The position numbers and the translations under genes were made by a program. The notes below the pieces were generated by a model that worked only from the letters and a program-made list of their open reading frames with translations, did not search any database and was not told where the DNA came from. 64,000 bases of DNA from Leptolyngbya sp. PCC 7375 (GTDB lineage: Bacteria > Cyanobacteriota > Cyanobacteriia > Phormidesmidales > Phormidesmidaceae): NCBI RefSeq assembly GCF_000316115.1, contig NZ_JH993795.1:253555-317554 (forward strand), read 5' to 3'. Shown here piece by piece: positions 10,869-20,227 of this stretch. Position 1 is the stretch's first letter. Each line of letters starts with the position of its first letter.

Positions 10869-11559
10869 GACAAGACGTAACGAAGGGACTCTAATTTCAT
10901 AGATAGAGTGATTCTGATGATGCGTTCCAGAAACCTTCGATTCCTTTAACGATTGAATTAACTTTGATTGCCGCTATATTCAATAGCCTGATATAGCGAT
11001 GGTGTATCGGATCGCGTTTATTCAGACTGTGCCAACGATTTCGTTTTCGTTTCTCTAGGGCTGAGTGCTGAGACTAGCAATTCAGTTCACGATTGTTTTC
11101 CTTGATCATCTGAAAGAACTCTTATTCATCGATTCACGAATTCACAAGAAACCGTATCTGAGTGATTGCTGATTATTATCACAAAGATTGTCCAGAAAGA
11201 TTTCTCTACTGTTAACAATAGGATTCATGCATCATTAACGATCAGATTTCCTTTGGTGTTAACGATTGAATTATCGAGGCGTTTCCGTTGTCGCATCGAC
11301 TGTAAACGAATGTAGCGACTTTAGATAAGTCTCCGGATCGGATTTGTGGGATCAGGATTAGGCCATATGAGCTACGCCCCGTGAGTGATTCTGTAGGATT
11401 CACTCCAGATTCACGATTTCGGGGCTTCGCGGGTTCAGACATTACGCCCACGGTGGGCCACCGAATTCCTGAAAAATCGCCCTAATTCCCACAGGCCAAT
11501 CTGTTTAATGATTTCACTCTCCAAACCGCCTGTGGCTGTTGTTTTGCGAAACGGGTGCC
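10869..11559. other. putative oriT / divergent promoter region
   Basis: 690 bp with no convincing gene, between divergent mobilisation operons. A core TTAACGATTGAATTA occurs at about 10949 and 11259, and shorter AACGATT/CACGATT relatives are scattered between. Inverted repeats include GCCCAC-G-GTGGGC at 11446-11458 and CCACAGGC (11489-11496) paired with GCCTGTGG (11528-11535) just before the relaxase start. Also present are GAGTGATTC/GATTCACTC near 11380 and GTCGC/GCGAC around 11293-11322. Dense repeats beside a relaxase gene are the usual look of oriT. No nic sequence was recognised. Confidence 0.6.
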
Positions 11560-14500
11560 ATGCTGTCCATTGCCAATGTGTCAGCGGCTCAGGCCGAAAA
11601 CTACTACGAAAAGGATGATTACTATACCCGCTCGCTAGACGAGGATGGCGTGGCTAATGAGGCGCTCGATCCGAATGCGATCTGGTATGGTGCCGGTGCT
11701 CGGACCCTGGGGTTAACGGGTGAGTTTGATCAATCCACCTTTCAATCATTGCTCCATGGTCAGGCTCCCAATGGGCAATCGTTGCATGCGCGCAAGATTG
11801 ATCCAGACCGTCATCGTGCCGCGACGGACTGCACCTTTTCTGCCCCCAAAAGTGTGTCAATTGCGGCGTTAATTCAGAACGATTCGCGGGTGTTAGCAGC
11901 GCATACCGAAGCGGTAAAAACAGCCCTTTCTGTTTTGGAAGAACGCTATGCCCAAACCCGTGTGCGACGTCCTGAGGGTGTGCGCGAAAAAGTGACCACC
12001 GGCAATCTGGTGGCGGCAGTTTTTCGGCATGAAACGAGTCGTGAACAAGACCCCCAACTCCATAGTCACTGCGTCATTATTAACACGACTCAACTGGCGG
12101 ATGGTAGCTGGCGTAGTTTGAGTAATGATGCGCTGGTAGCCAATCAAAAACTGTTGGGTGAAATCTACCAAAATGAACTGGCGTTTCAACTGCGTCAATC
12201 TGGATATGGCATTGAGCCACGCCCTAACGGTCAGTTTGAACTGGCAGGTTATAGCCCGGAGTTATTGGATACCTTTTCCACCCGCACTCAGCAGATTGAC
12301 GCCTATATCGATACCTGGGAAACCAAACTGGTGACCGCTGGGGGTGTGCCGCTTCATCGCAGTCAACAAAAGCAAGCCACCCTAGATACCCGTCGTCGTA
12401 AAACCACCGTGCCGCGTCAGGTTTTGCTTGATGGCTGGGCGCATACGATTCAAGAGCAGGGACTGGTCCTGCCTAGGGTGCCCACCCATACGCTTGATTT
12501 GACCCAAGCCAGTCAGACCTATGCCATGGATGCAGCAACCGCTGGCATTCATCATGCGGCTGAGCGCGATAGTGTGTTTCACCGGTCTAAAGCAGAACGT
12601 TTTGCTCTAGAACATGCCTTGGGAGAGCAGCGGTTTTCGGATTTGCGTCAGGCGATTGCAGAACATCCTGAGCTGATTCCAGTGGATGGATCGCTAGCCA
12701 CGACTCAAACGGCCATTGACCGAGAGCTGAAAACGATTCAACTGATGCAGCGGGGACGCGGACAGGTAAGTCCGCTGGCAACATCGGAACAGGTGGACCA
12801 CTATCTAACTCAAGTGCCGAGCTTAACGGCGGGTCAACGACAGGCGGTAGCTCTGTCTGCCACGACAAAGGACCGGGTGATTGCGTGGCAAGGTGTGGCT
12901 GGCGCGGGGAAAACCTATAGCCTTAAACTCTATGCGGAGCTGGCCACGCGCAATGGCTATACCGTTACGGGCTATGCGCCCAGCGCCCAGGCGGCCAGCA
13001 CGCTGGGGCGAGAGACGGGTATCTCAAGTGACACCGTTGCCGGTCTGCTCCATACAAAGGATACAGACTTCTCACCCACTAACCATCCGATTTGGATTGT
13101 GGATGAAGCGGGGTTGCTCAGTGCTAAAGCGGCCCATGATTTGCTTCAACGGGCAGAAGAGAGCCAGGCGCGGGTGGTGCTGGTGGGGGATATCCGTCAA
13201 CTGTCTGCGGTAGAAGCGGGGAATCCATTCAAATCGCTTCAAGCGGCGGGGATTGAAACGGCGATGCTCAGCGAATCACGTCGCCAACAAACGGACGTGC
13301 TCAAAACGGCGGTGACTCAGATTTCAGCGGGTCAGATTGAGGCTGGTATCTCCCAACTGGATGCGGCGGGCATGATTCATGAAGTAGCTCCAAAAGAACG
13401 CTTTACTCAGCTGATTCAAACCTATTTAGAACTGTCTCCGCAACAACGACAACAGACGCTCATTCTCAGTGGTACGAATGCGGAGCGTCTGGAGCTGATT
13501 CACCAACTCCGCACAGAACTGCAGACAGAAGGGAGTCTGGCTGATGATGGATTTACGTTGAGATCGCTACGTCCAAAAGACTTAACCCAGGCCCAGGCCC
13601 AATACGTGCGTCACTATGACATCGGTGATGTGATTGTCCCGGTACGTGACTATCGTCGCCATGGCCTAAAACGCCATCAGCAATACACGGTGACTGATAT
13701 TGATCTGACCCATAACCAACTCTCCCTATCGAGTCCGACGGGACAACCTCTGACCCTTAATCCAGTCCACTGTGCTCAGAAAACCTGTTATCGGCTGCAG
13801 ACGGTGCCGATTGCGGTGGGTGAGCAGCTGCGGTGGACACGGAACAACCGAGACTCAGGTATCCGCAATGGTCAACGCTTTACCATCACAGCGCTGGATG
13901 CTCAAGGCCAGGCCCAAATTCTGACGACTGCCGGAGACGTAAAGTCCATTGACTTGAGCGGTCACCAATATGTGGACTACGACCTGGTGAGCACCACCTA
14001 CAGCAGTCAAGGCAAGACGGCAGAACGTGTGCTTGTGGCAGCCGATACCACCTTGAGCCGAGAAGCGTTTTATGTAGCGGTTTCCCGTGCCAAACGAGAG
14101 TTACACCTGTACACAACGAGTAAAGACGATCTGGTTCGAGTGGCTCAACAATCGAGAGCGAACCAAAACGCCAGTGACTATTTGCCCCTCTATCATGTGG
14201 TAATTCCTAATGCCCAAACTTCGAAAACCCAAGACCCCCACCCCCGCGTTGACCGTCGAGATGACGGCAGGCGCATTGGAGAGTGCCTTGCTCGCCAGCT
14301 TGCAGCCACTGTATGCGGAAATCGCGATATTGAAAACGCAGTTGGCCGCGTCACTCGAAGCACAAGCGGCCTCACAACAGATGTTGGCGGCGTTAATCGA
14401 GCAGGTGAGCGCTCTCGACGAGACTCAGACCCAACAGTTCAAGACCTTTCTCGACAGCTGGCAACAGTCCTTGCAAACCATCGACAGCGGGTATCCCTAA

Positions 14501-14802
14501 CCCGCAAAGACCGGCAAGTCTATGACGACTATGCGGCTCAGTTGCCGTTGATGCCAGAACACCAACAAGATCGGCTGATTGCCCATCGATGGCTTCAAAC
14601 CCACTGCGGTGGGAGCGACCCGACGCCTGCACAGCTGCGTGAGGTCGCTCGTACTTTGTTTCAAGGGCCTCGGGCGCGGCAACTGCGTCAACAAGAAAGC
14701 CGCACCGCAGCGGTTGACTATGTCAAACAACAGGTGAGAGCGGTTGCCCAACAGCGGTTGCAAACTCACCAACGTCAGCGTGATCAAGACCTTGAACGAT
14801 AG
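11560..14802 (+). CDS. mobF: MobF-family relaxase/helicase (TrwC/TraI type)
   Basis: 1,080 aa from the ATG at 11560 (MLSIANVSAAQAENYYEKDD), the standard MobF start; an upstream TTG at 11539 is less likely. The relaxase domain (1-300) has two tyrosine pairs (ENYY, DDYY), TFSAPKSVS and the metal-binding triad in FRHETSREQDPQLHSHCV. The SF1 helicase domain has Walker A GVAGAGKT (~450), IWIVDEAGLLS, LVGDIRQLSAVEAGNPF, LSESRR and C-terminal YVAVSRAKRELHLY. It should nick oriT, unwind and pilot the strand in conjugation. Residues ~885-980 are Arg-rich and low in structure, and overlap an alternative-frame ORF at 14210-14500. The coupling protein follows 18 bp downstream. Confidence 0.95.
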   Translation: MLSIANVSAAQAENYYEKDDYYTRSLDEDGVANEALDPNAIWYGAGARTLGLTGEFDQSTFQSLLHGQAPNGQSLHARKIDPDRHRAATDCTFSAPKSVSIAALIQNDSRVLAAHTEAVKTALSVLEERYAQTRVRRPEGVREKVTTGNLVAAVFRHETSREQDPQLHSHCVIINTTQLADGSWRSLSNDALVANQKLLGEIYQNELAFQLRQSGYGIEPRPNGQFELAGYSPELLDTFSTRTQQIDAYIDTWETKLVTAGGVPLHRSQQKQATLDTRRRKTTVPRQVLLDGWAHTIQEQGLVLPRVPTHTLDLTQASQTYAMDAATAGIHHAAERDSVFHRSKAERFALEHALGEQRFSDLRQAIAEHPELIPVDGSLATTQTAIDRELKTIQLMQRGRGQVSPLATSEQVDHYLTQVPSLTAGQRQAVALSATTKDRVIAWQGVAGAGKTYSLKLYAELATRNGYTVTGYAPSAQAASTLGRETGISSDTVAGLLHTKDTDFSPTNHPIWIVDEAGLLSAKAAHDLLQRAEESQARVVLVGDIRQLSAVEAGNPFKSLQAAGIETAMLSESRRQQTDVLKTAVTQISAGQIEAGISQLDAAGMIHEVAPKERFTQLIQTYLELSPQQRQQTLILSGTNAERLELIHQLRTELQTEGSLADDGFTLRSLRPKDLTQAQAQYVRHYDIGDVIVPVRDYRRHGLKRHQQYTVTDIDLTHNQLSLSSPTGQPLTLNPVHCAQKTCYRLQTVPIAVGEQLRWTRNNRDSGIRNGQRFTITALDAQGQAQILTTAGDVKSIDLSGHQYVDYDLVSTTYSSQGKTAERVLVAADTTLSREAFYVAVSRAKRELHLYTTSKDDLVRVAQQSRANQNASDYLPLYHVVIPNAQTSKTQDPHPRVDRRDDGRRIGECLARQLAATVCGNRDIENAVGRVTRSTSGLTTDVGGVNRAGERSRRDSDPTVQDLSRQLATVLANHRQRVSLTRKDRQVYDDYAAQLPLMPEHQQDRLIAHRWLQTHCGGSDPTPAQLREVARTLFQGPRARQLRQQESRTAAVDYVKQQVRAVAQQRLQTHQRQRDQDLER
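14210..14500 (+). CDS. nested ORF in alternative frame inside the relaxase gene (coiled-coil protein)
   Basis: 96 aa from ATG 14210 to TAA 14498-14500, lying wholly inside the relaxase gene in another frame. The protein looks real. After MPKLRKPKTPTPAL comes a long Leu/Ala/Gln heptad pattern (ALLASLQPLYAEIAILKTQL ... MLAALIEQVSALDETQTQQF), which reads as a coiled coil. Third codon positions are richer in G/C than in the relaxase frame, and the relaxase product here is an Arg/Asp-rich linker. After 14500 the relaxase frame again looks protein-like. It could be a genuine overprinted gene, or composition by chance; no strong ribosome site was seen. Confidence 0.5.
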   Translation: MPKLRKPKTPTPALTVEMTAGALESALLASLQPLYAEIAILKTQLAASLEAQAASQQMLAALIEQVSALDETQTQQFKTFLDSWQQSLQTIDSGYP

Positions 14803-14820
14803 TGCATTTCCCGATGAACC

Positions 14821-16464
14821 ATGGAAAAAGTTTCCCCGCTCATTCCGTTTCTGTTGGTGCTGTCATTGCTGGCAGTGGCCGCTCGTGTTGTGGTTTATAT
14901 CATCGCCATTGCGGCGATGTGTGGTTTGATTCTGTTGCCCACACTGGGTTTGATGTATGGTCTGGCTAAGGTGTGTTATCCCCGATTGCGTTGGGGCCAG
15001 GTTCAACCGTATTTACCCGTTGTGTTAGTAGGTGGTTCGGGGGTGTTGGGCTATCTTTGGGGGCTGTGGGAAATCCGCAAAGGCACAACACCGGAGTCGC
15101 CTCAAAGCTTTTGTTTGCTGGCGGGCGGCATTGCAGCCGTGTGTATGTTGCTGTGTGCCTGGGCTATCTTGATCATCATGAACCGGATGCCTGGGGGAAG
15201 GATTTTACGTGGGGCTCAACTGACGTCTGTGGGGAAAGTCCAACGCCGACTGAATCAGAACAATCACAAGCAGCGGTTAGCAGCGTATCAACCTCAGTTG
15301 GCGATCGGCGGTGTCACACTACCTCATTCTCTGGAGACTCTGGGTGTGTTTTGTGTGGGCTCTCCCGGCTCAGGTAAAACTCAAGTAATCCAACAACTGC
15401 TCTATCGTCTCAAACAACGGCCTGATATGCGGGCCATTATCTTGGACCGCAATGGTGAACTGCTCCAACAATTTTACACTGACGGTCGAGATATTCTGTT
15501 TAATCCTCGCGATAGTCGGTCGGTAAGTTGGAGCCACCGCAGTGAAGGAATGGAACCTGAGACGATTGCCACAGCGTTGGTCCCCGATGATTCAAAAGAG
15601 CGCTTTTTTAGTGAGGCGGCCCGCAGTCTGCTGGCTGACCTATATGAACGGTGTCCGAATAATCAGGCGTTATGGCAGGTGGTCACTCAATTGAGTGTGG
15701 AGGAACTGTCCACCTTTTTGGCGGGCAGTATGTCGACCCGGTATTTTACGGCTGAAAAAACAGGAGCCAGTGTGCTCAGTACCCTGGTGAATGTGTTGCG
15801 GTTTTATCGCAAGCTTGATGAAGACGGTGACTTTAGCTTTAGCCGCTGGGCCAGGTCTGATGATCCACGTTGGTTGTTTTTACCGATTTTTGAAGATGAT
15901 GTGGCCCTGTTTAAGCCCTTGCATTCGATGGCCTTTGAGCTGATGTTGAAAGGGTTACTTTCCCAGGCGGATCGTCGGCTAAAGACAGCGGTGGTGGTTG
16001 ATGAGTTGGGGGCGTTGAATCGGTTAAACAGTTTGCCACGACTGTTGTCTGAATCGAGAAAATATGGCGGGAGTGCCATCATTGGTACCCAAACTGAAGC
16101 TCAGATTCGTCATGTGTATGGACCAGAGATGACGCGTACGATATTACAAGGGACAGCAACTAAGGTGATCTTGAATTGTCGTGATGGGGAGACGGCCCAG
16201 GTGATGGCACAACTGTTGGGTAAACAAGAACGTCTGGAACAGCTACGCACGACTCGATGGTTTGGATTAAAGCCGGGCAGTCGGAGTGAGCATATCCGAG
16301 AAACCTATGCGGTGATGCCGACGGAGCTACAGATGTTGCCGCCGCTTATCGGGTATCTATCCATTGCGGATGGGACGCCTCTGGCTAAAGTCAAGATTAC
16401 ACCCCAGACCTATCCCCAACAGGCTGAACGATATGTTGCGGCGACCCAAGTGTCTTCTGGATAA
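14821..16464 (+). CDS. type IV coupling protein (TrwB/VirD4/TraD-like ATPase)
   Basis: 547 aa. Hydrophobic helices at ~5-50, 64-84 and 98-120 anchor it in the inner membrane. The cytoplasmic ATPase starts with VFCVGSPGSGKTQVIQ (Walker A, ~183) and has Walker B TAVVVDELGALNRL (~390), followed by SESRKYGGSAIIGTQTEAQI, typical of TrwB/TraD. It should link the relaxosome to the secretion channel and pump DNA. It sits directly behind the relaxase with an 18-bp gap, so the two are surely co-transcribed. No channel-forming T4SS genes were recognised nearby; they may lie outside the window or be supplied in trans. Confidence 0.93.
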   Translation: MEKVSPLIPFLLVLSLLAVAARVVVYIIAIAAMCGLILLPTLGLMYGLAKVCYPRLRWGQVQPYLPVVLVGGSGVLGYLWGLWEIRKGTTPESPQSFCLLAGGIAAVCMLLCAWAILIIMNRMPGGRILRGAQLTSVGKVQRRLNQNNHKQRLAAYQPQLAIGGVTLPHSLETLGVFCVGSPGSGKTQVIQQLLYRLKQRPDMRAIILDRNGELLQQFYTDGRDILFNPRDSRSVSWSHRSEGMEPETIATALVPDDSKERFFSEAARSLLADLYERCPNNQALWQVVTQLSVEELSTFLAGSMSTRYFTAEKTGASVLSTLVNVLRFYRKLDEDGDFSFSRWARSDDPRWLFLPIFEDDVALFKPLHSMAFELMLKGLLSQADRRLKTAVVVDELGALNRLNSLPRLLSESRKYGGSAIIGTQTEAQIRHVYGPEMTRTILQGTATKVILNCRDGETAQVMAQLLGKQERLEQLRTTRWFGLKPGSRSEHIRETYAVMPTELQMLPPLIGYLSIADGTPLAKVKITPQTYPQQAERYVAATQVSSG

Positions 16465-16558
16465 CAAAAACGTTGACAAGAGTTTGGGACAGTCGCGCTT
16501 TGATGACGATACGTCACAGACGGTTGTCTGGTGAGAGGAGCTCATTAGAATATTGGCT

Positions 16559-17353
16559 ATGGCGTATCTTCTCTCGGCAACCAAACTGAAATCCTATGCC
16601 CAGTGTCCCAGGGCGTACTACTACCGCTATGAGTACGGTTTGAAACAGCGGTCAGTATTTGGTGCGGCAGTTTTAGGAACGGCATTGCATGGTGCGCTGG
16701 CGCAGCTGTATCAGGATTGGCATTATCAAGATCCGCTACCGTCTGAGGAGTGGTTACGGTATTGCTGGGAGAATCAGATCGGTTCGTTGACTGCGGCCCA
16801 GGTAGAAGAGGGCTGGCAGATTCTGTGGCGGTATTTTGAGTCTGAGATTGTGCCGTTAGGTGTGATGAAGCGTCCGTTGGCGATAGAAGGACGTATTCAG
16901 GGATTACTACCATTGAATGGTCTGGAGTTTAAGCTGACGGGGCGTTATGACCGATTGGATAGTTTGGAAGACGGTCTGGAACTGATTGATTATAAGTCGG
17001 CGAAGAATCCGATGATGCCTAAGGCTGAAACGGTGGACTTGCAGCTGGGATTATATAGTTTGGCGTTGGAGCAGCGTTATGGAAAATTGCTGCGGCGTAT
17101 GAGTTTGCTATTTTTGCGCACAGGGGAGCGGGTGACCTATGAGGTGACCTATGAGCATCGGCGGCCGGTAGAAACGATCATTGGTGAGTTGGCGTTGCGG
17201 CTGTTAGATGAGGAAGATTGGCAACCCAAATGTGGAGAGCAGTGTGGGCAATGTACCTATGCGAGGTATTGTTCGGCAGTGGAAGATGAACCTGAGCCGT
17301 TGCCAGAGGTACGTCAGAAGACGCGGAAGCTGCAGCTGTGTTTGAGTTTTTAG
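16559..17353 (+). CDS. PD-(D/E)XK nuclease, Cas4/RecB-like with Fe-S cysteines
   Basis: 264 aa from ATG 16559 (a TTG at 16553 is also possible; GAGGAG lies at 16534). The nuclease core is visible as GRYDRLDSL, LELIDYKSA (D-x-K) and QLGLYSLAL (Q-x3-Y). An N-terminal Cys in YAQCPRAYYYRYEYG and C-terminal cysteines in CGEQCGQCTYARYC form the four-cysteine iron-sulphur clasp of AddB/Cas4-type nucleases. No cas genes are near. Its place after the coupling protein suggests a role in processing plasmid or incoming DNA. The family is clear and the substrate is not. Confidence 0.88.
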   Translation: MAYLLSATKLKSYAQCPRAYYYRYEYGLKQRSVFGAAVLGTALHGALAQLYQDWHYQDPLPSEEWLRYCWENQIGSLTAAQVEEGWQILWRYFESEIVPLGVMKRPLAIEGRIQGLLPLNGLEFKLTGRYDRLDSLEDGLELIDYKSAKNPMMPKAETVDLQLGLYSLALEQRYGKLLRRMSLLFLRTGERVTYEVTYEHRRPVETIIGELALRLLDEEDWQPKCGEQCGQCTYARYCSAVEDEPEPLPEVRQKTRKLQLCLSF

Positions 17354-17827
17354 CGTATTGGCGGGATTGGATTGCGATCGCAGCTGTTCGATAGCCGAAG
17401 TTACGAACTTGGTCAATACAGATCAAAGGCAACTATTCAAAGAAATTCGCAGAAGTTGTCAAATCAACTGTGGCTAACTTTTATATTGGTTAGCAACTAA
17501 TTTAAGGTATCTCCACTTATTTCCACATTCTTGAAATAGAAATAGTGTCTTAGAAAGGTAGCGTTTCAAAAGCTGGAATCTACCAACAAATAGAGGCGCA
17601 ATCAAACGATAAAAAAATATTAATTTTTTAGTAAAAAATTAATATTTTTCCACTTGCCTCAATGAACTCAACCGTCTACTCTCGTTTACACTCATAAGAA
17701 GTCCTGAAGCTGATCCAGTGGGGCCTCTATTTCAGTTTATTAAAAGCCTCTCTTAATATCATGAGGACATATGTGTTGATAGAGACCAATCAAGAGAAAT
17801 AAAGAAGAGCCAAAGTATCAGCAGTAT
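17354..17827. repeat. intergenic region with an 18-bp-arm AT-only palindrome
   Basis: 474 bp without a gene. At 17613-17649 there is a perfect inverted repeat with arms AAAAATATTAATTTTTTA and TAAAAAATTAATATTTTT around a single G. It contains no G/C pair, so as a terminator stem it would be weak. A protein-binding or extrusion-prone site, or a bidirectional terminator ending the mobilisation operon, are possible. Composition turns AT-rich from here, marking the edge of the next region. Confidence 0.6.
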
Positions 17828-19843
17828 ATGATCTTCAATGTAAGCAATATTAAAAAAATCCTCTTAGATACATTAAGAATTTTCTTAGATATACTAAGCA
17901 ACAGATTTTCCTCTAGAGGGCTTTTGCGTCAGTATAGCAATGGAAAGCGTAACTTTCGAGGAGCAAAGCTTATTGGTCAATCGTTTAAAGGAGCAAACCT
18001 ATCTGGAATTGATCTTAGTAATTCTGTGATTCGGGCTTGTGACTTCAGTAATGCAAATCTAAGTAACTCTGATTTTTCGGGAGCAAAATTTGACTTTAGC
18101 ATTGGTCAATATATTTATATTTTAGTTCATGGACCTCTGTCCCCAGAAGAAAGAAACTTTGATTTCACACTGTCTATATTTGAAGTTATCGTAGCACTAT
18201 CTTATGGATTATCAATCACGCTACTCTTTCTGCTAATTTTTATTGGTTTACTCTTTAGAGCAGGGTTTGGTTTTACTCCTGTACTTGTATTTATAGTTTT
18301 CCTCTCTTTTACTCTAATGCAAGAGAGCAGTAAGTTTATAAAGAATATAAATAGCTCTTATTCAGTTATCTTTTCTGGTTCAAAAATCAAGAATTCTAAC
18401 TTCAAGTATGCCAGTATTAATCGTTGCGATTTTAGAAAATCAGATCTCAGAAATTCAAACTTTGAATGTGTAAAGTCTACAGCCATAAATTTTCAGGAAT
18501 CTAATCTAGATTTTATAACATGGCATGGTTTCAAATATGAAGAAAGCCATTTCCCCATAGATGAGGAAATAATAATTCTCTGTTCTACTTTGAATGGTAT
18601 AGGTAAAAGCTTTTCACACATAAAAGTGATGTCAAATCTAAATCTGTCAAATGTTGATTTACATGGTGCAAATTTAGAAGGGATCAACTTTTCAGGTGCT
18701 ATTTTTGATGGTGCTAACTTAAACGAGACTTTAATTTCGAATTCCAATTTAAAGTATGCTCAATTCGGAGGCACATTGATGTCTAAAGCTGATTTGAGTA
18801 AGTCTGATATTTCTTTCGCTGAATTTAAGAGCACTAGGCTTATAGACGCTAATCTATCAGAGGTGAGAGCTGTAGGAGCAAAGTTCTTAGAAGGTACAGA
18901 CTTGTCAGGAGCCTGTATTGCGAATTGGATTATTAATGCTAATTCTACATTTCAAAATATAAAATGTGACTACATTTATTTAGACTGTTCCTATCGAGAA
19001 GGTACAGTTGAGTATCTTCAAAGAGTTCCTAGAGAACAATCTATAAACTTAGATAGTGGAGATTTTGAAAAAATAGTAGGGCGCTTTTATCAAGTCATGG
19101 CGATTGTTTTTGAATCTGCCCTCATGGATGCTGATGAGATTAGTGCAAATATTGATCAACTTGATGTTCAACTTCCAAAGCAGTCAGAAAAGTTAGCGAG
19201 CTTAGAGAAGGCCTTGCAACGTGAAAGCCTAGATATTAAAGAGAAAAATGAGTTGCTGAATGTTTTAAGGCAAAGGAGAGCATTTATAGAATCTGCACTT
19301 GACGTTTGGCAAGGACGGACTGATATCGGAGGTGTTTTTAATTTAGTTATGTTAGGGGATAACTCAATGCTAAGTAATGTGGGGGGGCAACAGTATGGTG
19401 GTAATAGTAGTCAGAGTAATATTAGCCTTGAAAACACTTCTGGCCCTCTAAATGTAGCTGGTAGTAGTTCTGCTCCTATGCAAGCTGTTTCTTCAGGTAG
19501 AGATACTCATGCTAATCAACAAAATTCTTCAGAGAGTGAAACTTTGAGCCAAGACGATGTGATTAGCTTGATTAATCATATTTATGAGTTATTTCAACAC
19601 ACTAATCTCCCTATTGAGATTGCTGAGGCGGCGGAATCTTATGCAAAATTAGCCAAGATAGAGTCTGAAAAAGATGTGCCTAATAAACGAAGAATTGTTG
19701 GCAATCTAGAGGGTGCTATTGAGCTAGTCCAAAATTTAGATACTGTAACAGATGAAACAAAAGGACTTATTGAGAAATTGCGTGAGCCGGTAACCAAACT
19801 AGCTACGTGGCTGGGTATAGCAGCAACTCATTTCTTGTTATAA
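17828..19843 (+). CDS. pentapeptide-repeat membrane protein with long C-terminal helical domain
   Basis: 671 aa. Pentapeptide repeats (A-N/D-L-S/x-x) occupy ~40-85, ~185-220 and ~270-370. They are split by a hydrophobic hairpin at ~118-165 (ALSYGLSITLLFLLIFIGLL and FTPVLVFIVFLSFTL). Then come a coiled coil (~415-490), a Gly/Ser/Asn-rich linker (GGQQYGGNSSQSNISLENTS) and an ~80-residue C-terminal helical module ending TKLATWLGIAATHFLL. Codon use is AT-rich, unlike the mobilisation genes, which suggests separate acquisition. It heads a stretch of defence-type genes. Modular layout and context suggest an effector or sensor, but no function is established. Confidence 0.75.
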   Translation: MIFNVSNIKKILLDTLRIFLDILSNRFSSRGLLRQYSNGKRNFRGAKLIGQSFKGANLSGIDLSNSVIRACDFSNANLSNSDFSGAKFDFSIGQYIYILVHGPLSPEERNFDFTLSIFEVIVALSYGLSITLLFLLIFIGLLFRAGFGFTPVLVFIVFLSFTLMQESSKFIKNINSSYSVIFSGSKIKNSNFKYASINRCDFRKSDLRNSNFECVKSTAINFQESNLDFITWHGFKYEESHFPIDEEIIILCSTLNGIGKSFSHIKVMSNLNLSNVDLHGANLEGINFSGAIFDGANLNETLISNSNLKYAQFGGTLMSKADLSKSDISFAEFKSTRLIDANLSEVRAVGAKFLEGTDLSGACIANWIINANSTFQNIKCDYIYLDCSYREGTVEYLQRVPREQSINLDSGDFEKIVGRFYQVMAIVFESALMDADEISANIDQLDVQLPKQSEKLASLEKALQRESLDIKEKNELLNVLRQRRAFIESALDVWQGRTDIGGVFNLVMLGDNSMLSNVGGQQYGGNSSQSNISLENTSGPLNVAGSSSAPMQAVSSGRDTHANQQNSSESETLSQDDVISLINHIYELFQHTNLPIEIAEAAESYAKLAKIESEKDVPNKRRIVGNLEGAIELVQNLDTVTDETKGLIEKLREPVTKLATWLGIAATHFLL

Positions 19844-20227
19844 ATATTGAAATTAGAATTATCTCCCACTGCTATCACCCTACATATTACAACTCTAAAT
19901 GTAAGATAGCTAGCTTGCCAATTGAAGTTTGATGCATCAGACTTCAGAGTCACTACACGCTTAACTTTTAACCAAGAGTTAAACTGTTTTGAACTTATAT
20001 CCAAGAAACAGTCGTTTCTTTCATTTTAGAGATGTTCTCTGTGTAAACGAATAGCAAGTGAGAAATATCTACAAAGCAATAACAATGTAATGGATTGATC
20101 TAACTGTCCGTCGGTATAATCCTGGCTTTAATTCCCGTATGCTCTTCAAGACTTACGTTTCGCTGAAATAGCTTATAAGAACAGAGAATTAGAAAAACAG
20201 TAGTCCCCTTCCACGGGTAGCCCCTCC

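Noticed and set aside
11539..11559. TTG start of the relaxase seven codons upstream
   Set aside because: MobF relaxases start at the MLS-type Met; the upstream codons overlap the GCCTGTGG repeat arm.
16559..17353. Cas4 as sign of a CRISPR-Cas locus
   Set aside because: No cas1, cas2 or repeat array is present; the gene belongs to the mobilisation operon by position.
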